A stretch of 64,000 nucleotides of DNA from Hwanghaeella sp. Its GTDB lineage: Bacteria > Pseudomonadota > Alphaproteobacteria > UBA8366 > Aestuariispiraceae. A program made the position numbers and the translations under genes. Under the pieces are notes generated by a model that searched no databases, was not told the origin of the DNA, and saw nothing but the letters and a program-made list of their open reading frames with translations. Location of the stretch: the NCBI GenBank assembly GCA_028282025.1, contig JANQIT010000074.1:1-64000 (forward strand), read 5' to 3'. This document shows positions 18,542 through 26,221 of the stretch, piece after piece. Position 1 is the first letter of the stretch; each line of letters opens with the position of its first letter.

Positions 18542-19225
18542 TCACTCGGGTATTTGCGGCAGTTCGTTCCGCTCCGCAAGTTCACGGGTCAGTATACGGG
18601 CCCGGTCCGGGCTCATGGCGGCAATGATCGGCGCAACCTTTCGCGCGCTCATACCGCGCAGAACCCCAACCAATGTATCGAGTTCCAACTCGTTGAAGAT
18701 TGCGGCCGCCGATTTCGGTTTCATGGCGGAGTAGATGCTGCGCAGACGCTCCTGATCTTCGTCCTGCTCCTGATCGTACTCCTGGACCAGACTGCGGATA
18801 TCCTCGCGGATGCGCTCCAACTGCTGCTGCTTCACGACAAGTTGTTGTTCCGCGGCCCGCAGCAGGGCTTCGCGCTCCGACACTTCGCGTTCCTTCACCT
18901 CGATGGCGTCGCGGCGGCTGGAAAGATCGTAGAGGAGCCGCAGTTCACCCGGCGTCAATGACGCCAGCTCCGAGAGCTGGTCTTCCTGATCGGTCGTTTC
19001 CGCTTCGACAGCGCCGTCCGGCAGTTCGTCCTCAAAGGTCTCGAACCCTTCATCCGCCTCATCCAAGGCCGGTGCCGACTGAGCGGCGGCCTGCTGGGTT
19101 TGGACAGGCGCCTGCGCCAATGGCCGGCCCGCCGTGACAGCTTCCCAAATCGACCCGACCTTCACCGTCAGCATCAGGGCGGCGACGAAAATCGTGATAG
19201 GAAGTATCCGGAAACCCAGTTTCAT
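18542..19225 (-). CDS. motE: MotE-like flagellar motor accessory protein
   Basis: 227 residues: an N-terminal signal or membrane anchor (about 5-25), a Gln/Ala/acid-rich linker, a long coiled coil (about 95-150, with ERE and LERIREDIRSLVQEYDQEQ) and a C-terminal MgtE-N-like domain (about 160-220) with KPKSAAAIFNELE and MSARKVAPIIAAMSPDRA. In rhizobia MotE is a periplasmic chaperone for the motility protein MotC. The 1263-residue protein nearby might be its partner here, which is inference. It follows the PflI-like gene by 67 bp. Confidence 0.85.
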   Translation of the reverse strand: MKLGFRILPITIFVAALMLTVKVGSIWEAVTAGRPLAQAPVQTQQAAAQSAPALDEADEGFETFEDELPDGAVEAETTDQEDQLSELASLTPGELRLLYDLSSRRDAIEVKEREVSEREALLRAAEQQLVVKQQQLERIREDIRSLVQEYDQEQDEDQERLRSIYSAMKPKSAAAIFNELELDTLVGVLRGMSARKVAPIIAAMSPDRARILTRELAERNELPQIPE

Positions 19226-19292
19226 CGACTATCTTTCCAACGCGGAGACATGTACCGACTACCATATCGGCAAAGTGTTAACAGGCCGTTTT

Positions 19293-19901
19293 TTACCGCA
19301 TTCCCTGCAAGGCGCGCAATAAGGCCGATTTTTTCTTGGATTTGTCGTCCTCAACACCCTCTCTGGCATCCCCTGTCTTGGCAACGGTGGGTTCCGTGGA
19401 CCCACGCAGCGACGGCACCGTGGACGGCGCATCTGCTTGCGCGGGCTCCGCCCTCAGCGAGCGCGGCGGAGTCTCATTGCGTTTCTGCGGCGCATCGGCC
19501 GCCATCCGGGCCGCGCGCATGGCGTCCTCTATATCAGAGGCCGTATCGCCCGCCTTGCCCGTGGATTTACCGCGGTGTTCCGCAATCGACCCGTCCATGC
19601 GGTCGGCCACGCTGTTTCCACGCTCGATCATAAAAGAGAGGTCTTCGCGAAGCCCGTCGGCCTCGCCGAGCAGTTTGCCCAGCGTTTCCTTATTCTTGTT
19701 CGTTGCTTCCTTGACGTTCTGAATGGCGCGTTCCGCCTTGTCCGTTGCCTCCGTAAAGCCGGCGAGCAAGGTCTCGAGCTCTTCCTTGCTCCTCTGAAGG
19801 ACCGACAGGCTGCGGTTCAAGCGGACAGCATACACAATGACCGCGATCAGCAAGATCGCGATCAGAACATCGAGAACCAACGCCAGTTCGGGCTGAATCA
19901 A
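19293..19901 (-). CDS. PflI/DUF6468-like membrane protein
   Basis: 202 residues with one N-terminal membrane helix (about 8-28), a coiled coil (about 30-100, RSKEELETLLAGFTEATDKA) and a Pro/Ala/Ser-rich cytoplasmic tail. The ATG overlaps the end of fliM by 4 bp, so translation is coupled. Alphaproteobacteria regularly carry a gene of this form between fliM and motE. In Caulobacter the flagellar positioning protein PflI has a similar layout, but the identity is only suggested by architecture and context. Confidence 0.75.
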   Translation of the reverse strand: MIQPELALVLDVLIAILLIAVIVYAVRLNRSLSVLQRSKEELETLLAGFTEATDKAERAIQNVKEATNKNKETLGKLLGEADGLREDLSFMIERGNSVADRMDGSIAEHRGKSTGKAGDTASDIEDAMRAARMAADAPQKRNETPPRSLRAEPAQADAPSTVPSLRGSTEPTVAKTGDAREGVEDDKSKKKSALLRALQGMR

Positions 19902-20995
19902 GCTTCGCCCTCCGCCTTTCCTTCGATCTTTACCGCAATGTTACCCGATTTCTGGCCCATATGCGCGCTGAACATCGGGATGCTGCCGCATCTTAGCATG
20001 ACTTCCGAATTCGGAGTCGCCGAGAGCGGCAGGAACGTACCGGGCTGCCATTCAAGCACATCGCCAAGGCTGCTGGCCATTTCATCCAGCACCACTTCAA
20101 TCGGCACTTCGGTAAACCACAATTCGGTCGCCAAGTGGTTTTCCCAAATAGAGTCACGGCCGAACTTCTCGCCCATGAACATCTGAAGCAGCAGTTCGCG
20201 GACCGGCTCCAGCGTGGCATAGGGCAGCATGAGTTCCAGACGGCCGCCGCGATCTTCCATATCGATCCGCAAACGGGCCAGGATGGCGGCGTTGGCCGGA
20301 CGGGCGATGGTTGCAAAGCGCGGGTTGGTCTCCAGCCGGTCGAACCGCATGGTTACAGAGGATAGCGGATCGAACGCAGCCGACAGGTCGGCCAGCACAA
20401 CCGCGATCATCCGCTCAACGAGATTTCGTTCAATGGTCGTATAAGGACGCCCCTCAATACGCATCGCCGCCGTGCCGCGGCGTCCACCGAGCAGCACGTC
20501 GACAATGGAATAGATCAAAGAGCTGTCGACCGTGATCAGACCGTAATTGTCCCATTCCTCCGCCTTGAACACAGTCAACATTGCGGGGAGCGGAATTGAG
20601 TTCAGGTAATCCCCGAAACGGATGGAGGTAATGTTATCCAAGCTGACTTCGACGTTGTCGGAGGTGAAATTCCGCAAGCTGGTCGACATCATCCGCACAA
20701 GCCGGTCATAGACGATTTCCAACATGGGCAGGCGTTCGTAGGACACCATGCCGCTGTCAATGATCGCTTCGATCCCCGACTGCGTACCGTCGTCTTCGCC
20801 CTCCTGGAACCCCAGAAGGCTGTCAATCTCATCCTGATTTAGAACGCGCGCCGTACCGCCGCCGCCACCGCCGACAAGGTCGTCGTCATCCTCGGCCATC
20901 GCGGCCCATTCTTCGGCCAGGGCGTCATCGCCGCCCTCTTCACCCTCGCCGGCCATTGCTTCCATCTGCTGGGCAATGTCTTCTTCGTCACTCAT
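19898..20995 (-). CDS. fliM: Flagellar motor switch protein FliM
   Basis: C-ring subunit that binds CheY-P and FliG. It has 365 residues. The CheY-binding motif LNQDEIDSLLGF is not at the N-terminus but about 50 residues in, behind a very acidic, Gly-rich extension. The middle CheC-like domain (GMVSYERLPMLEIVYDRLVRM) and the C-terminal FliN-like domain (TEVPIEVVLDEMASSLGDVL, KSGNIAVKI) are intact. A near-consensus sigma-54 promoter lies at 21034-21048. No fliG or fliN is present in the window. Confidence 0.96.
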   Translation of the reverse strand: MSDEEDIAQQMEAMAGEGEEGGDDALAEEWAAMAEDDDDLVGGGGGGTARVLNQDEIDSLLGFQEGEDDGTQSGIEAIIDSGMVSYERLPMLEIVYDRLVRMMSTSLRNFTSDNVEVSLDNITSIRFGDYLNSIPLPAMLTVFKAEEWDNYGLITVDSSLIYSIVDVLLGGRRGTAAMRIEGRPYTTIERNLVERMIAVVLADLSAAFDPLSSVTMRFDRLETNPRFATIARPANAAILARLRIDMEDRGGRLELMLPYATLEPVRELLLQMFMGEKFGRDSIWENHLATELWFTEVPIEVVLDEMASSLGDVLEWQPGTFLPLSATPNSEVMLRCGSIPMFSAHMGQKSGNIAVKIEGKAEGEA

Positions 20996-21033
20996 ATCCG
21001 CGTCTCATCAAAGATCGATCCGCATTCGCCCCC

Positions 21034-21048
21034 GCAACAAACGGGCCA
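21034..21048 (-). promoter_or_regulatory. Sigma-54 promoter upstream of fliM
   Basis: On the minus strand the sequence is TGGCCC-GTTTG-TTGC, one mismatch from TGGCAC-N5-TTGC and with correct spacing. It lies in the 71 bp between fliL and fliM, 39-53 bp before the fliM start. Confidence 0.65.
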
Positions 21049-21066
21049 ATCCGCCGAACTACGTGC

Positions 21067-21594
21067 TTATTGTATCAGCATGTCCCCAATCAACACGTCC
21101 CGAACCTTTACCGGGTGCGCCGCCTGGTTGACCCGCGCCAGCATTTCTTCCTTCACCCGGTATAAACCTTCGCTGCCCTCCAGCTCCTCGACGCGAAGCT
21201 CGCGCAGGAAGACCTGAAAATTATCGATGATTTTCGGCATGAATGCCTCAATCGTCGGCTGATCCTCCGGCTGCATCAGTTCAAGACTGATCCGCAGCTT
21301 CAAAATCTGCTGCTTACGTCCCGAAGAGCGCAGAGAAACAATCATCTCCCGGACGTCGAGATAATGGCCCGGTGTCGCCACAACGGGCTCCTCACCCTCG
21401 CCCACACCTTCTTCGCCGCCTTCTTCCGCCGTTTCCTCGATGCCCAGAAGCGGGTCCAGCAGGCCACTCATGTATACGCCCACCCCCGCGCCCGCGAGCA
21501 CCACGATCGGCAGCAGAATGAACAGGACGAGTTTTTTGCCGCCGACTTTCTTTTTGCCGCCGCCGTCGCCTTCATCTTCGACTTCTTCGCTCAT
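21067..21594 (-). CDS. fliL: Flagellar basal-body protein FliL
   Basis: 175 residues: charged Lys-rich N-terminus, one membrane helix (about 23-45, LVLFILLPIVVLAGAGVGVYM), an acidic Gly/Glu linker, and the periplasmic domain with SGRKQQILKLRISLELMQPED and ending VKVRDVLIGDMLIQ. FliL surrounds the stator units and stabilises their activity. It is upstream of fliM on the same strand and divergent from flgF. Confidence 0.94.
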   Translation of the reverse strand: MSEEVEDEGDGGGKKKVGGKKLVLFILLPIVVLAGAGVGVYMSGLLDPLLGIEETAEEGGEEGVGEGEEPVVATPGHYLDVREMIVSLRSSGRKQQILKLRISLELMQPEDQPTIEAFMPKIIDNFQVFLRELRVEELEGSEGLYRVKEEMLARVNQAAHPVKVRDVLIGDMLIQ

Positions 21595-21775
21595 AAGGCC
21601 CTTTGCCCCGTTTGATCGATGTCGGCAGGCATCCCGCCGCCACCCCTTACCTCTTCAGCCGAATATAGGCGATGCGCGCGATATTCTCAAATATACGAAA
21701 TAGTTAGAAGTAATCGCATAATATAGACCAGCCCTGTTCTACTAAGATACCGCCCTTGTCGCCGACGCCTCCCCA

Positions 21776-21790
21776 CGGCAATTCCTGCCG
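21776..21790. promoter_or_regulatory. Palindrome, possible activator site for the flgF promoter
   Basis: CGGCA-ATTCC-TGCCG. Sigma-54 promoters need an upstream activator, which is FlbD for flagellar genes in Caulobacter. Position and symmetry fit such a site, but there is no direct evidence of the protein. Confidence 0.3.
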
Positions 21791-21879
21791 GTACACATGG
21801 GCGTTTCCCGGCCCCGCCCTTGCCGGCTTCGATTTCCTGCGATCCTCGCCAGCCCATTGATATTCCTTGATTTTATTTC

Positions 21880-21894
21880 TGGCACACTCCTTGC
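21880..21894 (+). promoter_or_regulatory. Sigma-54 promoter of the flgFGAH operon
   Basis: TGGCAC-ACTCC-TTGC is an exact match to the -24/-12 consensus. The predicted transcription start is near 21906, about 80 bp before flgF. Confidence 0.88.
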
Positions 21895-21986
21895 GACTGG
21901 CTTTGTCGAGAGAGAGTACGTGATTTCGTATCGGCTGTTGACCTTGCAAGTGCGAGTTCAGCCGGGAGTGACGAGAGAGGTAGAGC

Positions 21987-22709
21987 ATGTCTAATTCCAT
22001 ATTCATTGCCCTATCGCGCCAATCGGCGCTGCAACGAGAACTGGACATCGTTGCGAACAATCTGGCGAACGTTAATACGCCCTCCTACAAGGCTGAGCGG
22101 CTGGTATTCCGGGAATTCCTGGTAGATACACAACCCCGCGCACCGGGCCTCTCCTATGTTCAGGACGTGGGCCAGTACAGGGTTCAGGACGAAGGCCCGA
22201 TCCGGCAGACCGGGAACCCGCTGGACGTTGCGATCAGCGGCGATGGCTATTTCGTTGTTGGGACGGACCTGGGCGACCGATACACACGCCACGGCCGTTT
22301 CCAACTGGATGCCGACGGCACCCTGACGACCGGCAATGGAGAGCCGATCCTGGGTCAGGCCGGACCGATCACGATCCCACAAGGCGAAACGGACATCTCG
22401 ATTTCGGGCGACGGGGTCATATCCGGGCGCGACGGTCAGCTTGGCCGGCTTCGGGTCGTCCGCTTCGATGAACCGCAGGAATTGCGGCACGCGGCCGACA
22501 GTCTTTTCACAACACTGGAAGACCCGATCGAGGTTCCCACACCCCGCGTCGTCCAGGGCAGCCTTGAAGACTCCAATGTCCAGGCGGTTCTGGAGCTGAC
22601 CAACATGATGCGGATTTCCAGATCCCACCAGTCGGTAAAGCGCTTCCTGGACCAGGAAGACAAACGCCAGCGCGACATGATGGACCGGCTCACCCGGGCG
22701 GTTTCCTAG
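21987..22709 (+). CDS. flgF: Flagellar basal-body rod protein FlgF
   Basis: Proximal rod subunit. It has 240 residues with the rod motif LDIVANNLANVNTPSYKAERL at the N-terminus, central GNPLDVAISGDGYFVVGTDLG, and C-terminal LEDSNVQAVLELTNMMRISRS. GAGAGGTAGAGC precedes ATG 21987. It is the first gene of flgF-flgG-flgA-flgH and is followed by flgG after 41 bp. Confidence 0.96.
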   Translation: MSNSIFIALSRQSALQRELDIVANNLANVNTPSYKAERLVFREFLVDTQPRAPGLSYVQDVGQYRVQDEGPIRQTGNPLDVAISGDGYFVVGTDLGDRYTRHGRFQLDADGTLTTGNGEPILGQAGPITIPQGETDISISGDGVISGRDGQLGRLRVVRFDEPQELRHAADSLFTTLEDPIEVPTPRVVQGSLEDSNVQAVLELTNMMRISRSHQSVKRFLDQEDKRQRDMMDRLTRAVS

Positions 22710-22750
22710 GCATGGACGCGGCACAAAAACTAAGTTTCAGGAGACCATAA

Positions 22751-23536
22751 ATGCGATCCCTATCCATCGGCGCGACAGGAATGCTGGCTCAGCAGCTCAA
22801 TGTCGAAGTGATCTCCCACAATATCGCGAACTTGAACACCACGGCGTTCCAGCGCCGCCGACCGGAGTTTCAGGATCTGCTGTATCAAAACCTGCGGCGT
22901 GTCGGGTCCGATTCCTCAGATGCGGGAACGATTGTCCCTGCCGGCGTACAGGTCGGGCTTGGCGTACGCACCGCCGCCGTATACCGCATCACCGAACAGG
23001 GAAACCTGTCCCTGACGGAAAACCCGCTGGACATCGCGATCAACGGCAACGGCTATTTCCAAGTTAGTCTGCCGAACGGCGATACGTCCTACACACGGGC
23101 GGGCTCTCTACAGCTCGACGCCAACGGACAGATCGTCACGGTCGACGGTTTCACCGTCCAACCGGGCATCACCGTGCCGCAGAACGCCATCGATATCTCG
23201 GTCAACGCCAGCGGCCAGGTTCTGGTCAGCTTGGATGGCCAGACCACACCGCAAAATGTCGGGCAATTCCAATTGGCGACCTTCCCGAACGAAGCGGGCC
23301 TGATCGCTGTTGGCGACAACCTGTTCCTTGAAACGCCCGCGTCCGGCGCTCCGGTCACGGGAACGCCGGGTTCCACCGGGTTCGGGACCCTGCAACAGGG
23401 CTTCCTGGAAACCTCTAACGTGAACGTTGTTGAAGAGATTACCAACCTGATCTCCGCCCAGCGCGCCTATGAAATGAACTCCAAGGTCATCGAGACCTCG
23501 GACCAGATGCTGCAGACCGTTTCCAACATTCGCTAG
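22751..23536 (+). CDS. flgG: Flagellar distal rod protein FlgG
   Basis: 261 residues, the standard FlgG length. MRSLSIGATGMLAQQLNVEV at the N-terminus, NPLDIAINGNGYFQVSLPNGD in the middle and LETSNVNVVEEITNLISAQR at the C-terminus are diagnostic. AGGAGACCATAA precedes the ATG. Confidence 0.98.
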   Translation: MRSLSIGATGMLAQQLNVEVISHNIANLNTTAFQRRRPEFQDLLYQNLRRVGSDSSDAGTIVPAGVQVGLGVRTAAVYRITEQGNLSLTENPLDIAINGNGYFQVSLPNGDTSYTRAGSLQLDANGQIVTVDGFTVQPGITVPQNAIDISVNASGQVLVSLDGQTTPQNVGQFQLATFPNEAGLIAVGDNLFLETPASGAPVTGTPGSTGFGTLQQGFLETSNVNVVEEITNLISAQRAYEMNSKVIETSDQMLQTVSNIR

Positions 23537-24618
23537 TGACGACGGTTGACCGGATCGAGAACATGGCCATGAGACACGACCAAACACCCGATACACTAAC
23601 CCGGTTCCGCCCGGTCTGCATCGCCACGCTTCGCGCCGGTGTCTTCGGACTGGCGGCTTTGTCGCTGGCCTTGGCCGCGACCGTGTGGGACGCCAACGCC
23701 AATCCTGCATCCAACACAGCCGAAGCGCCTGTGCGCCTGACACCGTCGGTTCAGATAATGGGCAAGAATCTGACCCTGGGCGATGTGTTCGAGAATGCCG
23801 GCGCCTATGCGGATCGCGTGATCGCCCGCGCCCCGGCGCCCGGACAATCGGTGACGCTGGAAGCCCGTTGGCTCGCCCGTGTAGCCCGTGCCTTCCGCCT
23901 GAACTGGCGTCCTCAATCGCGGTACGATACGGCGACGGTCACCCGGCTAAGCCATCATCTGTCCAGCGAAGTAATCCAGTCGCAGGTCAAAGCCGAGATA
24001 TTGTCGCTACGCGTGGATTTGCCGCCGGAAGAGGTTGAAGTCCAGTTGGACAACCGGCTGCTGACCCTGACGCTTCCGACTGACCGGCCCGCGACCCTTG
24101 CGGTCCGCCAACTTCAAGTCGACCCAAGGACAAACCGCTTCAGCGCCATGCTGGCCTCTCCGGCTCAACCGCCCTACGCGGTTCAGGTTCCGGTCACCGG
24201 CCAACTGCATCGAATGGTCGATGTTCCGGTTCCGGCTGACCGTATCCTGCGCGGAGAGATCATTTCCGCCAACGACCTCTCTTACGTACGCGTACGCCGT
24301 AACAGTTTGCCGGCAAATGCGATCCTGGATGTGGCGGAGCTGATCGGCCAAAGCGCCAAACAAAGCCTGACCTTGGGCAAGCCGATTTCCCTTAATGCGA
24401 TACAGCCGCCGGTTCTGGTGAAAAAGGGGGCGTTGGTCACCGTGAAACTGCAATCGAACAATCTGCTGCTGACGGCGCGCGGACGCGCCATGCAGAACGG
24501 CGGGCTGGACGATGTCATCCGCGTGCAAAACCTGCAGAGCAGCCGGACCTATGACGCCATCGTAACCGGATCGGGCCAAGCGAAAGTAAGCCTGCCAAGC
24601 CAGATCGCGCTGCAATAG
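23536..24618 (+). CDS. flgA: Flagellar P-ring assembly chaperone FlgA
   Basis: Periplasmic chaperone needed for P-ring formation. A signal peptide near residues 25-55 ends in WDANANPAS. The C-terminal SAF/FlgA domain (about 230-355) contains VPADRILRGEIISANDLSYVRV, KQSLTLGKPISLNAIQPP and LVKKGALVTVKLQS. The start is uncertain: GTG 23536 overlaps the flgG stop, while ATG 23563 and ATG 23569 are also in frame and give a more normal signal peptide. Its client FlgI is not encoded in the window. Confidence 0.9.
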   Translation: MTTVDRIENMAMRHDQTPDTLTRFRPVCIATLRAGVFGLAALSLALAATVWDANANPASNTAEAPVRLTPSVQIMGKNLTLGDVFENAGAYADRVIARAPAPGQSVTLEARWLARVARAFRLNWRPQSRYDTATVTRLSHHLSSEVIQSQVKAEILSLRVDLPPEEVEVQLDNRLLTLTLPTDRPATLAVRQLQVDPRTNRFSAMLASPAQPPYAVQVPVTGQLHRMVDVPVPADRILRGEIISANDLSYVRVRRNSLPANAILDVAELIGQSAKQSLTLGKPISLNAIQPPVLVKKGALVTVKLQSNNLLLTARGRAMQNGGLDDVIRVQNLQSSRTYDAIVTGSGQAKVSLPSQIALQ

Positions 24619-24652
24619 GCGCGGACGAACGGTGGGAATTGGAGGATTTGCG

Positions 24653-25423
24653 ATGAGAGTTCATTCAAGCAAGGGATCAAGAAAGCTTTTCCGCTTCAGC
24701 GCCCTGTTGCTGATGGGAACGCTTCTCGCCGGGTGCAACGCCCTGTCGCGGCTTGCCGATGTCGGCGATGAGCCCGGCCTCTCGGAGATCAAGAACCCGA
24801 CGCACAAGGTGGACTATCAGCCGGTCAGCATGCCAATGCCCCCGCCGACGATCGCCCGGCGTCTGCCGAATTCCCTGTGGCGTCCTGGATCGCGGGCCTT
24901 TTTCAAGGATCTGCGCGCCAGTCAGGTCGGCGACATCGTAACGGTCGTAATCGCCATCGATGATGACGCGGAGTTGGAAAATACCACGACGCGGTCTCGG
25001 ACGAATGTCGAAAACCTGGATATCGACTCGCTGCTGGGCTTCGAGGGCGACCTGGACACATTCCTGCCGGAAGCGGTCAACCCCGGCGACATCCTGGCCA
25101 CAGACAGCAACAGCAGCAACCAGGGTACGGGGGTCATCGACCGTGAAGAGGAAATCAACCTGCAGATCGCGGCCATCGTGACCCAGGTTCTACCGAACGG
25201 GAACCTCGTGATTCACGGACGTCAGGAGACTCGGGTGAACTATGAAATCCGAGAATTGCAACTCGCCGGAGTGATCCGTCCGCAAGACATCACCAACGAC
25301 AATACCGTGGCCTATCAGCAGATTGCCGAAGCGCGTCTTTCCTATGGCGGGCGGGGCCATATCACCGACGTACAGCAGCCGCGCTACGGATCGCAGATCG
25401 TCGACATCATCTTGCCGTTCTAA
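24653..25423 (+). CDS. flgH: Flagellar L-ring lipoprotein FlgH
   Basis: Outer-membrane ring subunit. ATG 24653 is chosen because GGAGG lies 7 bases upstream, which gives 256 residues. The signal peptide ends in the lipobox LLAGC. LWRPGSRAFFKDLRASQVGDIVTVVI, ANGNLVIHGRQE-type sequence (LPNGNLVIHGRQETRVNYE) and SYGGRGHITDVQQPRYGSQI match FlgH. It closes the operon. A strong terminator follows at 25698. Confidence 0.96.
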   Translation: MRVHSSKGSRKLFRFSALLLMGTLLAGCNALSRLADVGDEPGLSEIKNPTHKVDYQPVSMPMPPPTIARRLPNSLWRPGSRAFFKDLRASQVGDIVTVVIAIDDDAELENTTTRSRTNVENLDIDSLLGFEGDLDTFLPEAVNPGDILATDSNSSNQGTGVIDREEEINLQIAAIVTQVLPNGNLVIHGRQETRVNYEIRELQLAGVIRPQDITNDNTVAYQQIAEARLSYGGRGHITDVQQPRYGSQIVDIILPF

Positions 25424-25816
25424 CCGCGAACGGACGCTTGAAGCCGGATAAGACAAACGCACTGAGGACATACCGCTACGAACAGGAACCGATACAAAAC
25501 GTTTCGCATGGTTGAGGAAACGAGCGCCGGCGGCCGCGAATGCGGCGCAGGCGGCGGCGAGGAGACATCGAAACGTTAAAGGCCCATGGCGGCGCAGTAC
25601 AACCACGCCAACATGAGCCCGGCACATCGAATCCGGTTTGGATTTACGCCCGCACTCTCCTCTCTCTCATCTCTCCTCTCGCTGGCGTAGATCCGTTGGA
25701 GACGCCCCCCGAGTCCAACCGGGGGGCGTTCTCCATTTCAGCCGCGGCGTTGAGTTGACCGGCGGCTGCGGCTACAGGTGATGCTGACGGCTCGAACAAT
25801 TCGGAACGACAGCAGT
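25424..25816. other. Region downstream of flgH
   Basis: 393 bp without a supported gene. It contains the flgH operon terminator at 25698-25734. Short frames here have no ribosome binding sites or recognisable products. Confidence 0.5.
25698..25734 (+). terminator. Strong hairpin terminator after flgH
   Basis: GGAGACGCCCCCC (25698-25710) pairs with GGGGGGCGTTCTCC (25721-25734) around a ten-base loop, with one bulged base. The T-run is short (ATTTCA). It ends the flgFGAH transcript and insulates the next genes. Confidence 0.75.
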
Positions 25817-26155
25817 ATGCCGCCACGCTCCAACCCTCTGAAACTGAACAAATTGCAACTCCGGACACTCGCCCTCATCCAGGTGCTGATCAATGAAGCC
25901 GGACAAGGCGACCGCGACCCGGATACGGGCGATGTCACCTTGCTGACCCTGCCGCAGCCGCATGGCGATCACGTTCATCTCGGGCCCTATACCGTATCCG
26001 CGCGGGAGATGAGCGGGTTTTCCAACGCCGGCGTCTGGGGCGCTCTGGCGCGCAAGGGCCTGGCCCGCGGAGGGCCGCCGGTAACGATCACGAAAGAAGG
26101 GCTTGCATACGATACCGGGCTGTCGGACAGGTTCATCAAACAGAGCGACCATTGA
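25817..26155 (+). CDS. Small conserved-looking protein of unknown function
   Basis: 112 residues from ATG 25817. A GTG at 25778 is also in frame, and neither has a strong ribosome binding site. Composition and phase are gene-like: KLNKLQLRTLALIQVLINEAG is helical, and the centre (LTLPQPHGDHVHLGPYTVSAREMSGF) has a His/Gly-rich segment. The C-terminal region (LARKGLARGGPPVTITKEGL) recalls a compact wing. I do not recognise a family. It is followed 66 bp later by the gamma-glutamyltransferase-family gene. Confidence 0.6.
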   Translation: MPPRSNPLKLNKLQLRTLALIQVLINEAGQGDRDPDTGDVTLLTLPQPHGDHVHLGPYTVSAREMSGFSNAGVWGALARKGLARGGPPVTITKEGLAYDTGLSDRFIKQSDH

Positions 26156-26221
26156 AGCGGGCGAACAAGCGCTCCGTTTCAGACACCCGGAAAAACCCAA
26201 CAATATCAGGAAACGCCTTCC

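Larger units (their letters stand above)
21595..21986. other. fliL-flgF divergent control region
   Basis: 392 bp without a gene. The flgF side has a consensus sigma-54 promoter (21880-21894). An imperfect palindrome CGGCA-N5-TGCCG lies at 21776-21790, 90 bp upstream of the -24 element, a position suitable for an enhancer-binding activator. The fliL side is AT-rich (around 21680-21725), with no clear promoter match. Confidence 0.6.
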
